Assembly (NCBI GenBank): GCA_034696485.1 | Contig: JAQIWT010001359.1 | Coordinates: forward strand, 1-11,104 | DNA length: 11,104 bases | Reading direction: 5' to 3' | From: Isohypsibius dastychi | Taxonomy: Eukaryota > Tardigrada > Eutardigrada > Parachela > Isohypsibiidae | Part shown: piece after piece, positions 1 to 7,379 of the stretch | Layout of the letters: every line of letters starts with the position of its first letter | Position numbering within the stretch: the first letter of the stretch is position 1 | The notes under the pieces: model-generated | Told to the model about the DNA's origin: nothing | Seen by the model: only the letters and a program-made list of their open reading frames with translations | Databases searched by the model: none | Translations under genes and position numbers: made by a program

Positions 1-1134
1 AATCAGTTCAATGGTGTGTGCATTTCCAATGGCCACTGGCTAGCGCGAATGTATTCGGGAGGGGCAAGAGATAATTGAGCTGAACGGTCTTGTCTATAAT
101 GGTCTTGACAAGAACAGATTGCTGTAATTTCATGTGATATTGTGGTTTGTTGGAATCTATATCGTTTGTTGTCAGGACATGCCAAATCTTTAAAACAATA
201 GGTATAAATAAAGTAAGATTCATTACTGTAACAGAAATGGCTAGTGGGATGTTCAACAGCGCGCTTGGATTGACTTGTCTTTGTCGCCGAGAACAAGAGA
301 AAGGCTCCAAAGAAAGTTTCCGTCGCCCCTTGGGGGGGGGGGGGGGGAAGAAGGACTATAGAGCTTGACACATAGTGTTCAACAGAGGAATGAACGCCTC
401 TACCTACCTACCCACTACTATGATTTTCACGCAGCTATTAATCTCCTTGTGAGACTCCCTGAATAGCGATTTGAAGGCTTCCGTGACCTTGCTACATCAG
501 CAAATTGGGTGACGCAACATTATTAGATGATTTTCTGACTGCATGTGTCACTTCCTACCTTAATCGATTTTTGTGTAAATACACTACCTGTATATCGGCT
601 TCCTCTCTCCAATTTATCTGACAAGCAAGCTGTCAGAAACAGTTCAGATGTTTCACGGAATTCGTCGGCAGGTACAGGAATAGACATCCCCGGTAAAAAC
701 TGAACGATTTTTTAGCGATCGAGTAATCGATGAACGGATCTGTTGCGAGTTGATCGTTTCACGTATCACCGTGGCGAGGAGACAGGCAATGGGTGTACTA
801 ATGGCCCAAATACGTACAAAGCAAACGTCCGAACTCGCATGTGTCACACCGGATCACTACCGCGTCACAAGCGAGTGACTCTACTGACCAAATGGGCCAC
901 TGGAATGATAGCTCTCATTTTTCCATGCTGGCGGAAAGTAATCGTAGCTTGATTTAAATCATATCACCTGAGCATACTGGAGACTGATCAGCCAAGCAAA
1001 CTGAGCATAGCGGAATGTTTGTCATGTGCGACTCAGAGCGCGTGTGTGCTCTAAGTCGTTTTTATGTTTGATGATTCGGTGAACTGACTGATCAATCAGA
1101 CAGTATCTTGTTGATTGTTTTTTTTTGTTTCCAG
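1..1134. other. No recognisable gene; intergenic or intronic DNA
   Basis: I translated this stretch by eye on both strands and found only short open frames without family motifs. It holds a 16-base G run at 332-347 and a few CTAC-type short repeats near 397-414. The end (about 1105-1134) is a T-rich polypyrimidine tract closing in TTTCCAG, the splice acceptor of the next feature. Earlier exons of that receptor gene should lie upstream on this strand, but I could not identify any here. They may be diverged, lost, or beyond the left edge. Confidence 0.5.
332..347. repeat. Poly-G homopolymer, 16 bases
   Basis: A run of sixteen G follows CGTCGCCCCTT. Such tracts are prone to length variation and to sequencing error, so reading frames crossing it should not be trusted. 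Confidence 0.9.
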
Positions 1135-2067
1135 CTGGCCATGGAAGGCTTCAGAAGCCTCATCATCTTTCACAATCCTAATCCCAAATGGAACCACATT
1201 TCCGATCTGAGCGCACAAATCAAAAAGCAAACCGCTAACGTTTATAACAAGACACTCACCGAAGACGAGCTCGTATGTTTAGCTTATATGTAATCAACCA
1301 CATGACTATGCCTAAAAGTAATCTCATTACAGTATAATGACTTCGCGGTCTCAGCGTACGAAATATATACTACTTTATACCAGGTTTACAATTTGAGAAG
1401 CGTTCCAGTGATTTTTCATTCAAACCTTATGTGATTTGAGGTATTGAACGAATCGAGAAGTGGTGACCAACTCACAAGTAGACAATTCTGCGAGCGTTTC
1501 TGGAACCGCACCTTTTCGGTACCCTCTCGTCGTTTCTTTCTTGGACCTGCCGGGATGCGGATAAGCGATGTGGAATTCCATCGCCTGAACGTGACATCTG
1601 GTGTTATCGAAGTGAAATGCACAACACGTCATACCTTTAATTTGTACGACTGATGAAAAACGATTTCAGGAAGCCTGGCACTACGATGCCATTCGGCAAC
1701 AACTGAGCAAGTTCAGTGACCTGGCGGATCAATGGCGAAGTAATGGACCGCCACTTGATCGACCGGCATGTGGATTCCTGGGCGATCAATGCTATATTTC
1801 ACGTGATATGTCAATTGATCTGATATCCACATAACTTTACTTTCAAATTATGGTTACAGATGGGAGTACGCCAGAAATTTATGCTGCAAGTGGCACTATG
1901 GTTCTAGCAACATTGGTCTTTCTTTCGGTGTTGGTTTCACGGTAGGTGGTGCTTCAGAGCTCCATCCCTTATTTCTTGGTATTCCATTTCTTCCTAGACG
2001 GAGAGCTTGGATGAGAAGGAAATCGTGGATTATCGATACGCACTGCCTCTTAACATACAGTTTAAAA
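1135..2067 (+). CDS. Receptor-type guanylate cyclase (natriuretic-peptide-receptor-like), partial multi-exon gene
   Basis: Exons that join in frame are 1135-1272, 1333-1383, 1441-1611, 1670-1802, 1860-1941 and 1998 to about 2059 or 2067. Introns are 56-60 nt with GT...AG ends. The product, about 215 residues, is the end of an ANF-receptor ligand-binding ectodomain: a segment with KWNHISDL and VYNKTL, then FAVSAYEIYTTL, then WNRTF and GPAGMRISD, which parallel the WNRTF / D-x-G-x-R pattern of natriuretic peptide receptors. PPLDRPACGFLGDQC matches the juxtamembrane Cys region. Exon 1860-1941 encodes one hydrophobic helix (TMVLATLVFLSVLV), followed by basic RRRAWMRRKSW, as expected just inside the membrane. 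In this family the ectodomain binds a ligand and controls an intracellular cyclase making cGMP. The 5' exons and the cyclase domain are not visible, so this is a partial gene, a truncated receptor or an early pseudogene. The family call is firm; activity is unknown. Donors at 1384 (GTTTAC), 1612 and 1803 are weak. Confidence 0.75.
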
Positions 2068-2138
2068 GTGGATAATAAATTTTCAATTGAACTGACCTTC
2101 AAGCGATAACATTTTAAGCTCTGATGACCTTTTTATAG

Positions 2139-2233
2139 CCACAGTTCGTAATTATGATAATAATGATGGTCAGTTTCGAATCTATACAGAGCCTAACAAG
2201 AACATTCTCCTAATCCGCGCGGATGAAAATACA
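2139..2233 (+). CDS. Possible next exon of the receptor gene (start of kinase-homology region)
   Basis: An acceptor (CTTTTTATAG) and a good donor (GTACGT at 2234) bracket 31 open codons containing QFRIYTEPNKNILLIR. To keep frame, the previous exon must end at 2059 (donor GTTTAA); with the donor at 2068 this exon would meet a stop. The pattern FRIYxxxxKxxLLIR loosely resembles the first strands of a kinase-like fold and resembles a minus-strand candidate exon at 10069-10175 (IFVYSGKSLLFR). Position directly after the transmembrane exon fits the kinase-homology domain, but the family match is weak. No later exon could be chained. Confidence 0.3.
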
Positions 2234-2295
2234 GTACGTGGTAGAAACCTTGTTCAGAACCGCAACGTTCTGTTCTACATATTTTGACGTACAGC

Positions 2296-2388
2296 CAAGC
2301 CCAATAAGTTGTGCGGTCTTCTGATCTCACGGTGATCTTGTAATCCACCATGATGATGTCAAAAAACCCACAGAACTTATTGGGCTTG
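2296..2388. repeat. Inverted repeat, perfect 15-bp arms
   Basis: CAAGCCCAATAAGTT at 2296-2310 is exactly reverse-complementary to AACTTATTGGGCTTG at 2374-2388. The next bases inward are partly complementary, and the spacer is 63 bp. It could be the ends of a small foldback element or an RNA hairpin; no target duplication is evident. Confidence 0.8.
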
Positions 2389-3670
2389 ATTGTATCAGCG
2401 TTATGTTGCAACGGGCGGGTGTCATTGAATGTATAGTTCCCAGAGCGTCAATTCTCGGCGGGTGAGATTTCTGTTTTTCGAGACATGTCGTCCCCAGAGC
2501 CATCCTGTTCAGATTTTTGACTGTCTAGGATCCTGCGATGAGAATTGTCAGTTGAAGGAATTTACTAAAAGAGCCTGTTTGATGTGCTGTGGTTGAACCA
2601 GTTTTGTTTAAATGCCCTGTGCTTATGTTTTCAGATTCCATGAATAGCTGACATGCCGCCGACTTCCTCTTCTTCTCGAAACTGAGATACAGTGCGTTGC
2701 GTTACCGTCAGACGCTGGACATGGTGATTGAAAATATCCACTTGGGGAAGAAGCCTGTCAACATGGCCACGCGGACCCCTGCATTCAACGAAGAACTTAA
2801 ATCTCATGGCAAGGAAAGGAGACAATCGCGCTGGAGACTGGTAGTGCGTGTTGAACTAGGAGTCGTAAAAGTGAGCGTGAAGCGCGATGTACAGATCTCC
2901 ACAAAATTTTCTAGGAAACCTAGCGCCGCCTCCATACTAAACGGATGTGAGCTGATGTGGTGCTCAGTTTTCCAGAGAACTTGTTGGAGATCTGTATGTG
3001 TTACCGCGTGCATGGCACTCGACAGGAATGGCGATATTGAGCTCATGACCGAAAAAAACGGAAGTTAGGTGTGCATATTATTGTTGTTATTGTTTCGAAC
3101 ACGGAAGCGTGCTCTTCGATTCATAGTAAAGCTAAAAGCTGTAATAAACTACTGTTTCTCTTCCTGAATACAATACAGACGTCCAAAACTGAAATATCCA
3201 TGTTTCGATTGAGTTCCTCTGAAACAGAATGGATCCCCTAAATAATCTCAATGGATTTCCTCTTTTCTAATTTTGATGCATGTTGAAAAACATGGAATGT
3301 GCAAACGCTTTTTTATCAAGTTGAACGTGTAAGCTTCTAAAAGCAAGAGATGCAAGGGAAGAACGCAAACTGTGCTTCGATGGAGAAACCCTGGAAGTGG
3401 TCTTCGAATTCTTAAAAGCGGAAAGGGTGATGAGTCTGGAAGTGAGAAAGAAAGTGTTGAAGGCTGAGCAGCGCCATTGTTCTAGTGAAAAAGAGATACG
3501 CTGAGCAAGCAACAAAAGATCACGCTGATTATTATTACTTACCAACATACTAGTTTGCATTCTGAGAAGCTAGATGATCTGTTGTTTTTAAAATGAAACG
3601 AATGATTAGATTCTAATTTTGGTTCAGACCTATCGTTTTTTTTCACCACGATATAATAAAAACAAATTCC
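2389..3670. other. No assignable gene; one unassigned ORF
   Basis: After the inverted repeat I see no continuation of the guanylate cyclase (no kinase-homology or cyclase motifs). One plus-strand frame is open from about 2652 to 3068, some 138 codons including NIHLGKKPVNMATRTP, with no ATG near its start and no motif I recognise. A competing minus-strand ORF covers 2804-3046. An acceptor-like GTTTTCAG sits just before 2635. The rest, 3069-3670, is AT-rich with nothing recognisable. Confidence 0.4.
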
Positions 3671-3822
3671 GGTGCAGTTCTACCCTGTAGTTCCGTTCAG
3701 TTTTTAAAACAAGCAAGAGTAGTAGTTCAGTTTCAGTTTAGTTGCCTTTTCTTTGAAACTATGGTGCAGTTCAGTGCAGTTCAGTTCTAAAACAAAACAC
3801 TTCAGTTAGTGGTAGTTCAATT
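3671..3822. repeat. Degenerate GTTCAG-rich tandem repeat
   Basis: Many variants of AGTTCAGT occur here. GGTGCAGTTC starts at 3671 and again at 3763, each followed by GTTCAGTT, AAAACAA and then TAGTTCA, so the block reads as two imperfect copies of a roughly 90-bp unit that itself contains smaller GTTCAG steps. Confidence 0.65.
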
Positions 3823-4170
3823 TTTTTTACTACGTACGGCTCTACTACAGTATAGCTATCGATTTCTCAGAATAATGCCTACTCTATTTCTGTTCGGCAG
3901 GGCAGTGGGCAGTGATAACAAAGGAGTATCACGGGCAAACAAGCTTAACAAAGCAAACGAGAAAGAGGAGCTTCGTGCAACAGGCCAAGATCAATTCAGG
4001 CAGCTGCAGCTGCACCAGCCACTTCCAAACTGACAGACATACAGGGCTTTTGCTCACGGATTTCGATCATTTCTTTCATTTCAGCAAGCAGACATCGTCC
4101 ATCATTTTTCAAGCTTTCGTGATTCGAGTCGAACTCTATCGATATCACATTCATCAAACTGGCCGCAAAA
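3823..4170. other. Upstream region of the MYND gene; no gene seen
   Basis: Overlapping short plus-strand ORFs here carry no domain motif. The last part, before the ATG at 4171, is the likely 5' untranslated region of the SMYD-like gene. I did not identify a convincing TATA box. Confidence 0.4.
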
Positions 4171-4593
4171 ATGTCAGCAACAGTTGTGATGCATAAGCCA
4201 GGGGACGTTGTGATGACCTGCCAGCCTTGGATTGTCTCAGTTCACGCCGCACATCGCGAGGAGATCTGCGCCACTTGTTTTCAGGCTCCCTCAAGCGTCA
4301 AAAAGTGTTCCAGCTGCAAAGTGGTCGCTTATTGCGGGACAGATTGCCAGAAAGTTCACTGGAAGATGGAGCACAAGCATGAATGCGCCATGTTCACTCG
4401 CCTGATGATTTGCCCCAGTATTCGACCACATGTCTTCAGCAAGCCGGAACTAGTTCTTTTCAATCAAGTGGAGGAGGATACGACCTTGATGCTGATGACA
4501 ATAAAATTCCTCAACAAAGCGATCAAGCTTAACAACGGAGATACAAGGTTGGAATCGGAAATTGCACTAGGTGCTCACAAAAGAACGAAATAA
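4171..4593 (+). CDS. SMYD-like protein, MYND zinc-finger exon (SET domain not present)
   Basis: The 140-residue ORF starts at an ATG in good context (AAAAATGTC). It has the SMYD opening pattern (HKPGDVVMTCQPW) followed by a full MYND zinc finger with ligands C33, C36, C46, C49, C55, C59, H68 and C72 and the usual YC, CQ and HW/HK positions. In SMYD lysine methyltransferases the MYND finger is inserted in a split SET domain and mediates protein or DNA contacts. After it comes a helical stretch (TLMLMTIKFLNKAIKL), but no SET catalytic motif (NHSC, GEEI-like) is seen before the TAA. The usual family length is 400 or more residues, so this is either a first exon with an alternative donor (for example GTTGGA near 4548 or GTGCTC at 4571) or a truncated gene. 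An exon-like stretch after an acceptor at about 4920 could be a continuation, but frames do not join cleanly. The finger call is secure; the whole-gene model is not. Confidence 0.8.
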   Translation: MSATVVMHKPGDVVMTCQPWIVSVHAAHREEICATCFQAPSSVKKCSSCKVVAYCGTDCQKVHWKMEHKHECAMFTRLMICPSIRPHVFSKPELVLFNQVEEDTTLMLMTIKFLNKAIKLNNGDTRLESEIALGAHKRTK

Positions 4594-4631
4594 CCTACCC
4601 CGAGAAAAATCACCTAGTGCTACGATTTCCG
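4556..4631. repeat. Inverted repeat across the end of the MYND ORF
   Basis: GCACTAGGTG at 4564-4573 is perfectly complementary to CACCTAGTGC at 4611-4620. The match continues outward: CGGAAAT at 4556-4562 pairs with ATTTCCG at 4625-4631, with a few extra bases on the right arm. The stop codon at 4591 lies in the loop. It could be a foldback insertion that changed the protein's end, or an RNA hairpin. Confidence 0.75.
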
Positions 4632-4633
4632 TA

Positions 4634-4885
4634 CTACAACCTGAAACGAACGAAAGTACCGTAAACGAACAAATCGCAAGAAGTCAGTTGGATCTGATCT
4701 GATCCCGAGACTGCTATGGTCTCCATCTGGTAAACACCTCTATACTCTGACATATCGAAATTGATTGTGTCACTCCCGCCATATTCTGTACCCCAAGGGC
4801 TGAGCAGATAATCCTGGTTGATAACGCCATTTTTAAATGAGTCACGAATAACTAGTTTCAGACGTGTCAATATCTCTTTGTTCAA
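4634..4885 (-). CDS. Unassigned open reading frame, possible exon
   Basis: Eighty-three codons are open on the minus strand, with residue use that looks coding (for example GGSDTINFDMSEYRGVYQME). I do not recognise a family. A donor-like AG|GTTGTA follows near its end, just before the stop, so it could be an internal exon of a minus-strand gene. There is no signal peptide or membrane helix, and it could equally be chance. It lies immediately 3' of the MYND exon in the opposite orientation. Confidence 0.22.
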   Translation of the reverse strand: MNKEILTRLKLVIRDSFKNGVINQDYLLSPWGTEYGGSDTINFDMSEYRGVYQMETIAVSGSDQIQLTSCDLFVYGTFVRFRL

Positions 4886-5092
4886 TTATATAATAACCCT
4901 CGAGTTTATTTGACCGCAGGTTATTAAACCAGAAGAGGACCACAGTTTTGTCAAGGAAAGGTGGTTAAATGCTAAGCAACAATCAATCTGAAAACCCGGT
5001 TTTTTTCGTGAAGGGACACAAGCTCATGATTTTCATCCTGCTAAACCTGAATCCACTGGCTGTTTCACGGTCATTCTTACAGCCCTTGCCAA

Positions 5093-5104
5093 CCCCCCCC
5101 CCCC
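5093..5104. repeat. Poly-C homopolymer, 12 bases
   Basis: Twelve consecutive C are seen between CCAA and TCCTTT. It is length-unstable and limits trust in frames across it. Confidence 0.9.
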
Positions 5105-5169
5105 TCCTTTATATTTTCGCTTCGCGGAAAAAGCGTCAGACTAGAGTAACGATTGCATTATTGTGAACC

Positions 5170-5195
5170 TTATTTATCACATCATTGATAAATAA
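5170..5195. repeat. Perfect stem-loop, 10-bp arms
   Basis: TTATTTATCA at 5170-5179 pairs exactly with TGATAAATAA at 5186-5195 around a 6-nt loop. It lies just past the stop that ends the minus-strand receptor fragment, so it may sit in its downstream region. AT-rich palindromes also arise by chance. Confidence 0.6.
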
Positions 5196-5199
5196 TGGG

Positions 5200-5661
5200 T
5201 CAACAGGATAGATAAGCCTCAAAAATGGGGTTAGGGCTGGTCAAAGCTATGGCGGAATGAGCCATACCAGCATAGGACACAATCCCGGCACGGATTTCTA
5301 CGAAATAATCCCGCCACTGCGAGGGCATGAAAAGCTGATGGGTTCAATGGTGTCCAACAACGTTGAACAACGTTGAATCCATCAAGTTTCTGAAGCAAAT
5401 CATGAGCTCTGCTCCAACATGAAGCATCATTCCAGCAGCGTCTGAACAGGAGAAATTTCCTGGCTTGCATATTAAATGCCGGACCGAATCATTTATCAAA
5501 TCTGGATAGTCCAGCCTCAGATGCTCAAAGGCCACATTATAAGTGGGTGATATAGCCAGATAGCCGTACAGAGGATTTTGGCCGATAATGACCTGAATAA
5601 TGTTGATTCTGAAACAAGTAACACCAGACAGCACAGCTGCTGTGAGAGCCAATCGTTCCAT
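5200..5661 (-). pseudogene. ANF-receptor / guanylate-cyclase-like first exon, frame-disrupted
   Basis: The ATG at 5661 begins a typical signal peptide (MERLALTAAVLSGVTC) followed by a mature start fitting an ANF-type periplasmic-binding fold: NIIQVIIG, then GYLAISPTYNVAFEHL, YPDLINDSVRHLI and CSDAAGMMLHVGAELM. Receptor guanylate cyclases of this kind present this region outside the cell to bind ligand. The clean frame stops at 5344-5346 just after a 10-bp tandem duplication (5358-5377). Beyond it, ancestral coding sense is still visible in other frames: SCPRSGGII, then, back in the starting frame, FVEIRAGIVSYAGMAHSAIA running to a stop at 5200-5202. One duplication (+10) and one lost base near 5303 explain both shifts. 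I therefore call a recently broken gene; a short real exon ending before 5377 with an unusual donor is the alternative. The ectodomain piece at 1135-2067 covers a later part of the same fold. Confidence 0.55.
5358..5377. repeat. 10-bp tandem duplication
   Basis: CAACGTTGAA is repeated twice head to tail (5358-5367, 5368-5377) inside the minus-strand receptor exon. A 10-bp gain shifts the reading frame by one. Confidence 0.85.
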
Positions 5662-6082
5662 TCCCAATAAATATAATCAGGTAGAAAGGGGCGTTGATTG
5701 ATGAAAAGTTGACAACTTTTTGTTGGATCGCAAAAGCCGCATGAGAACATAATCACATGAGAACATAATACACAGCATGGCAGCATTCGTTATCTGTCTC
5801 CTCGTCTGGGAGTTTCTTGTGTGACTTTTGTGAAAAGAATTGATCGTATTCATCCCCTTCCCAATATTCATATGTCGTTCTGGAGATACGTCATTCCTCG
5901 ATATGGTTTAGAATGAAGCTGTTAACGCGTTAAGTGATTTATGGGCAATTTCACTTACCAGCTCAAAGTGTCAGGTGAGTGTCGATCGTTTTTTGCTTTC
6001 GGAAAGAATGTGACGTCTGCTGATTGTGTAATCCAATAAAAAATCAGTCAAAAAGCAATAACATTCAAAAATAAGTAACGAG
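5662..6082. other. Upstream region of the minus-strand receptor; no gene seen
   Basis: No convincing coding frame is present on either strand. It holds an 8-bp palindrome (AAAAGTTG-A-CAACTTTT, 5704-5720) and a 13-bp sequence repeated at 5741-5753 and 5757-5769. Since the signal-peptide ATG at 5661 points left, its promoter should lie here, but I cannot place it. Confidence 0.4.
5741..5769. repeat. Short tandem repeat, 13 of 16 bp, two copies
   Basis: ATGAGAACATAAT occurs at 5741-5753 and again at 5757-5769, a period of 16 bp. Confidence 0.8.
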
Positions 6083-6088
6083 TTTATT
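6083..6088 (-). promoter_or_regulatory. Candidate polyadenylation signal AATAAA
   Basis: On the minus strand AATAAA lies about 40 nt beyond the element's downstream direct repeat. It could serve element transcripts that run out of the repeat, or be ordinary flanking sequence. Confidence 0.3.
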
Positions 6089-6115
6089 CGAGCAGCAACT
6101 ACATATTAACTGTAC

Positions 6116-6129
6116 ATACAAATAACTAC
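6116..6129. repeat. 14-bp flanking direct repeat, left copy
   Basis: ATACAAATAACTAC at 6116-6129 directly abuts the left 135-bp repeat (the last C is shared). The same 14 bases directly follow the right 135-bp repeat at 8985-8998. Position and identity fit a target-site duplication or an integration core. Confidence 0.75.
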
Positions 6130-6263
6130 CCACAAACGAAATGATACATCTTTCGACACGAATGCGCAGCGACTACTGCGCGTTACAGAGGGAACAAAGA
6201 GGGAAGGGGAGCATTGTCTCTCATTCGAAATTAACAAACAATAACTAGTAAATTATTGAACAT
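6129..6263 (-). repeat. 135-bp direct repeat, downstream copy (A2)
   Basis: This copy is base-for-base identical to 8850-8984 by my reading. It starts CCCACAAACGAAATG and ends TTATTGAACAT. It contains a perfect 6-bp stem, GCGCAG (6164-6169) and CTGCGC (6176-6181), around CGACTA, which could mark a recombination or RNA structural site. Confidence 0.92.
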
Positions 6264-6450
6264 TTAATTTCCTCAATCGAAAAACCGCCGATGATAGTTG
6301 ATGTGGTGAAAGTGTAAACGAACCGAATGGCTGCTGGAAATGGGACGTTAGCTTGCAGGACTAGGACGTTGGGCGACGAGCCCGACAACGTGACCTTTTC
6401 CTGGACAAACTAAAGCCCCCAAACAGGAATAAAAGCCCCCAAGAAGTGAT
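6264..6450 (-). other. Element 3' spacer between recombinase stop and repeat A2
   Basis: This 187-bp stretch holds no ORF of note. AAAGCCCCCAA is present twice, at 6412-6422 and 6432-6442 (20-bp step), just past the recombinase stop. In split-repeat elements a B1 repeat would be expected here, but nothing in it matches the sequence outside A2. Confidence 0.5.
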
Positions 6451-7359
6451 TTAGTTGTAAAGAGGAATTCCAGGATGAAATTGAGGTTTCCTGATATAGG
6501 ACTTATAAGCAGAACTGGTCCATCTTCCCGCAGCTTGGATCTTTGAATCTGGAATGCCAAGCGATGCAGCTGCGCTGGTGGCACCGATTCGGAAACTGTG
6601 AGAGCCGTAGAGATGCGAATTTGAAACGTTAGACAACACGAGGTCGAGAGCTTTCGAAAACGAGGAGCGAGTGAGCAGAGATCCATCGTGAAACGTGAAA
6701 AGCGGCGATGAAACAGGATGAGCACCAGCCTTCCGATGAAGCAGGTATTGCTTGAAAGCACGAACGGGGCAGACCGAGCGATGTGTCGGCTTAATCTGAA
6801 GGACGTGCTCTTTCCCGTGCTGATCGACTTTAGACTTCCGAAGAGTGACTGCAAGTCCAAAGTGGCAGAGAACTACGTCAGAAGTGAGCAATGTTGACTG
6901 ATCAGGGACCGATGACTGTCGAGACGTGAACTCGCTGACACGTAAAAAACCGAAGAACGCAAGGGTGAAGGCGCACCAAAGCGAAGCTCGGTCGAACGGG
7001 CAGTAATGCGAGTTATTCAGATTCGACTGAATAATCTTCAGAATCGGAATGGTGATGGGAAGGCGTTTGTCAGGTTTAGAGGGCGCGAGCCTCTGGAAAC
7101 CTTTCAAGGCAGCGGCGACGGAACGGCAATGGACCGGACTTGGAAGGTCTCGTTCGGCATGAAGGTTGTCGATGGCAGCAAGATAAACTTTCACGGTAGC
7201 GTAAGAGAGATGGCGGTCGTACAGATCAGCAATGAAGTTGAGGACAGTGGAAGTAGAAGAGGGTGACGCTTGCTGATTGTGCCGTTGACAGAATTCCAGG
7301 AACCGCTGTTCTCCGCTCTTATACGTGAGACGAGTGCCAGTGGAGATATGATTCCGCAA
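6451..7359 (-). CDS. Tyrosine recombinase of the retrotransposon
   Basis: About 302 residues are open to a TAA at 6451. An N-terminal core-binding-like helical part (YKSGEQRFLEFC, VKVYLAAIDNLH) is followed by the catalytic domain. The R-H-x-x-R-Y set is visible, counting from 7359: R140 in GFLRVSEF, H254 and R257 in SHSFRIGAT, W280 in AGRW at the second His/Trp position, and nucleophile Y288 in KSYIR. It would cut and rejoin DNA through a 3'-phosphotyrosine to integrate a circular cDNA. All catalytic residues are intact and there is no internal stop. The residue at 7359 is TTG, not ATG, and the frame is open further upstream, overlapping the RNase H end in a -1 relation. Expression may therefore need frameshifting, internal initiation or splicing. 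Confidence 0.9.
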   Translation of the reverse strand: MRNHISTGTRLTYKSGEQRFLEFCQRHNQQASPSSTSTVLNFIADLYDRHLSYATVKVYLAAIDNLHAERDLPSPVHCRSVAAALKGFQRLAPSKPDKRLPITIPILKIIQSNLNNSHYCPFDRASLWCAFTLAFFGFLRVSEFTSRQSSVPDQSTLLTSDVVLCHFGLAVTLRKSKVDQHGKEHVLQIKPTHRSVCPVRAFKQYLLHRKAGAHPVSSPLFTFHDGSLLTRSSFSKALDLVLSNVSNSHLYGSHSFRIGATSAAASLGIPDSKIQAAGRWTSSAYKSYIRKPQFHPGIPLYN

Positions 7360-7379
7360 CAGAACGCGAGCTGTTGGAG

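Larger units (their letters stand above)
4886..5199. other. No gene seen; homopolymer and hairpin
   Basis: An acceptor-like ACCGCAG precedes about 23 open plus-strand codons (VIKPEEDHSFVKERWLNA) at 4920-4990, which might belong to the MYND gene but could not be joined in frame. A 12-base C run lies at 5093-5104 and a stem-loop at 5170-5195. Confidence 0.4.

Noticed and set aside
743-952. Plus-strand ORF as an upstream receptor exon
   Set aside because: I found no ANF-domain motif in any frame here and no good splice borders.
2652-3068. Plus-strand ORF of about 138 codons as a gene
   Set aside because: There is no upstream ATG near its start, no recognisable domain, no chaining to neighbouring exons, and a competing minus-strand ORF.
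5231-5470. Minus-strand ORF overlapping the receptor exon in another frame
   Set aside because: The signal-peptide frame and ANF-like motifs explain the region; this frame shows no motif.
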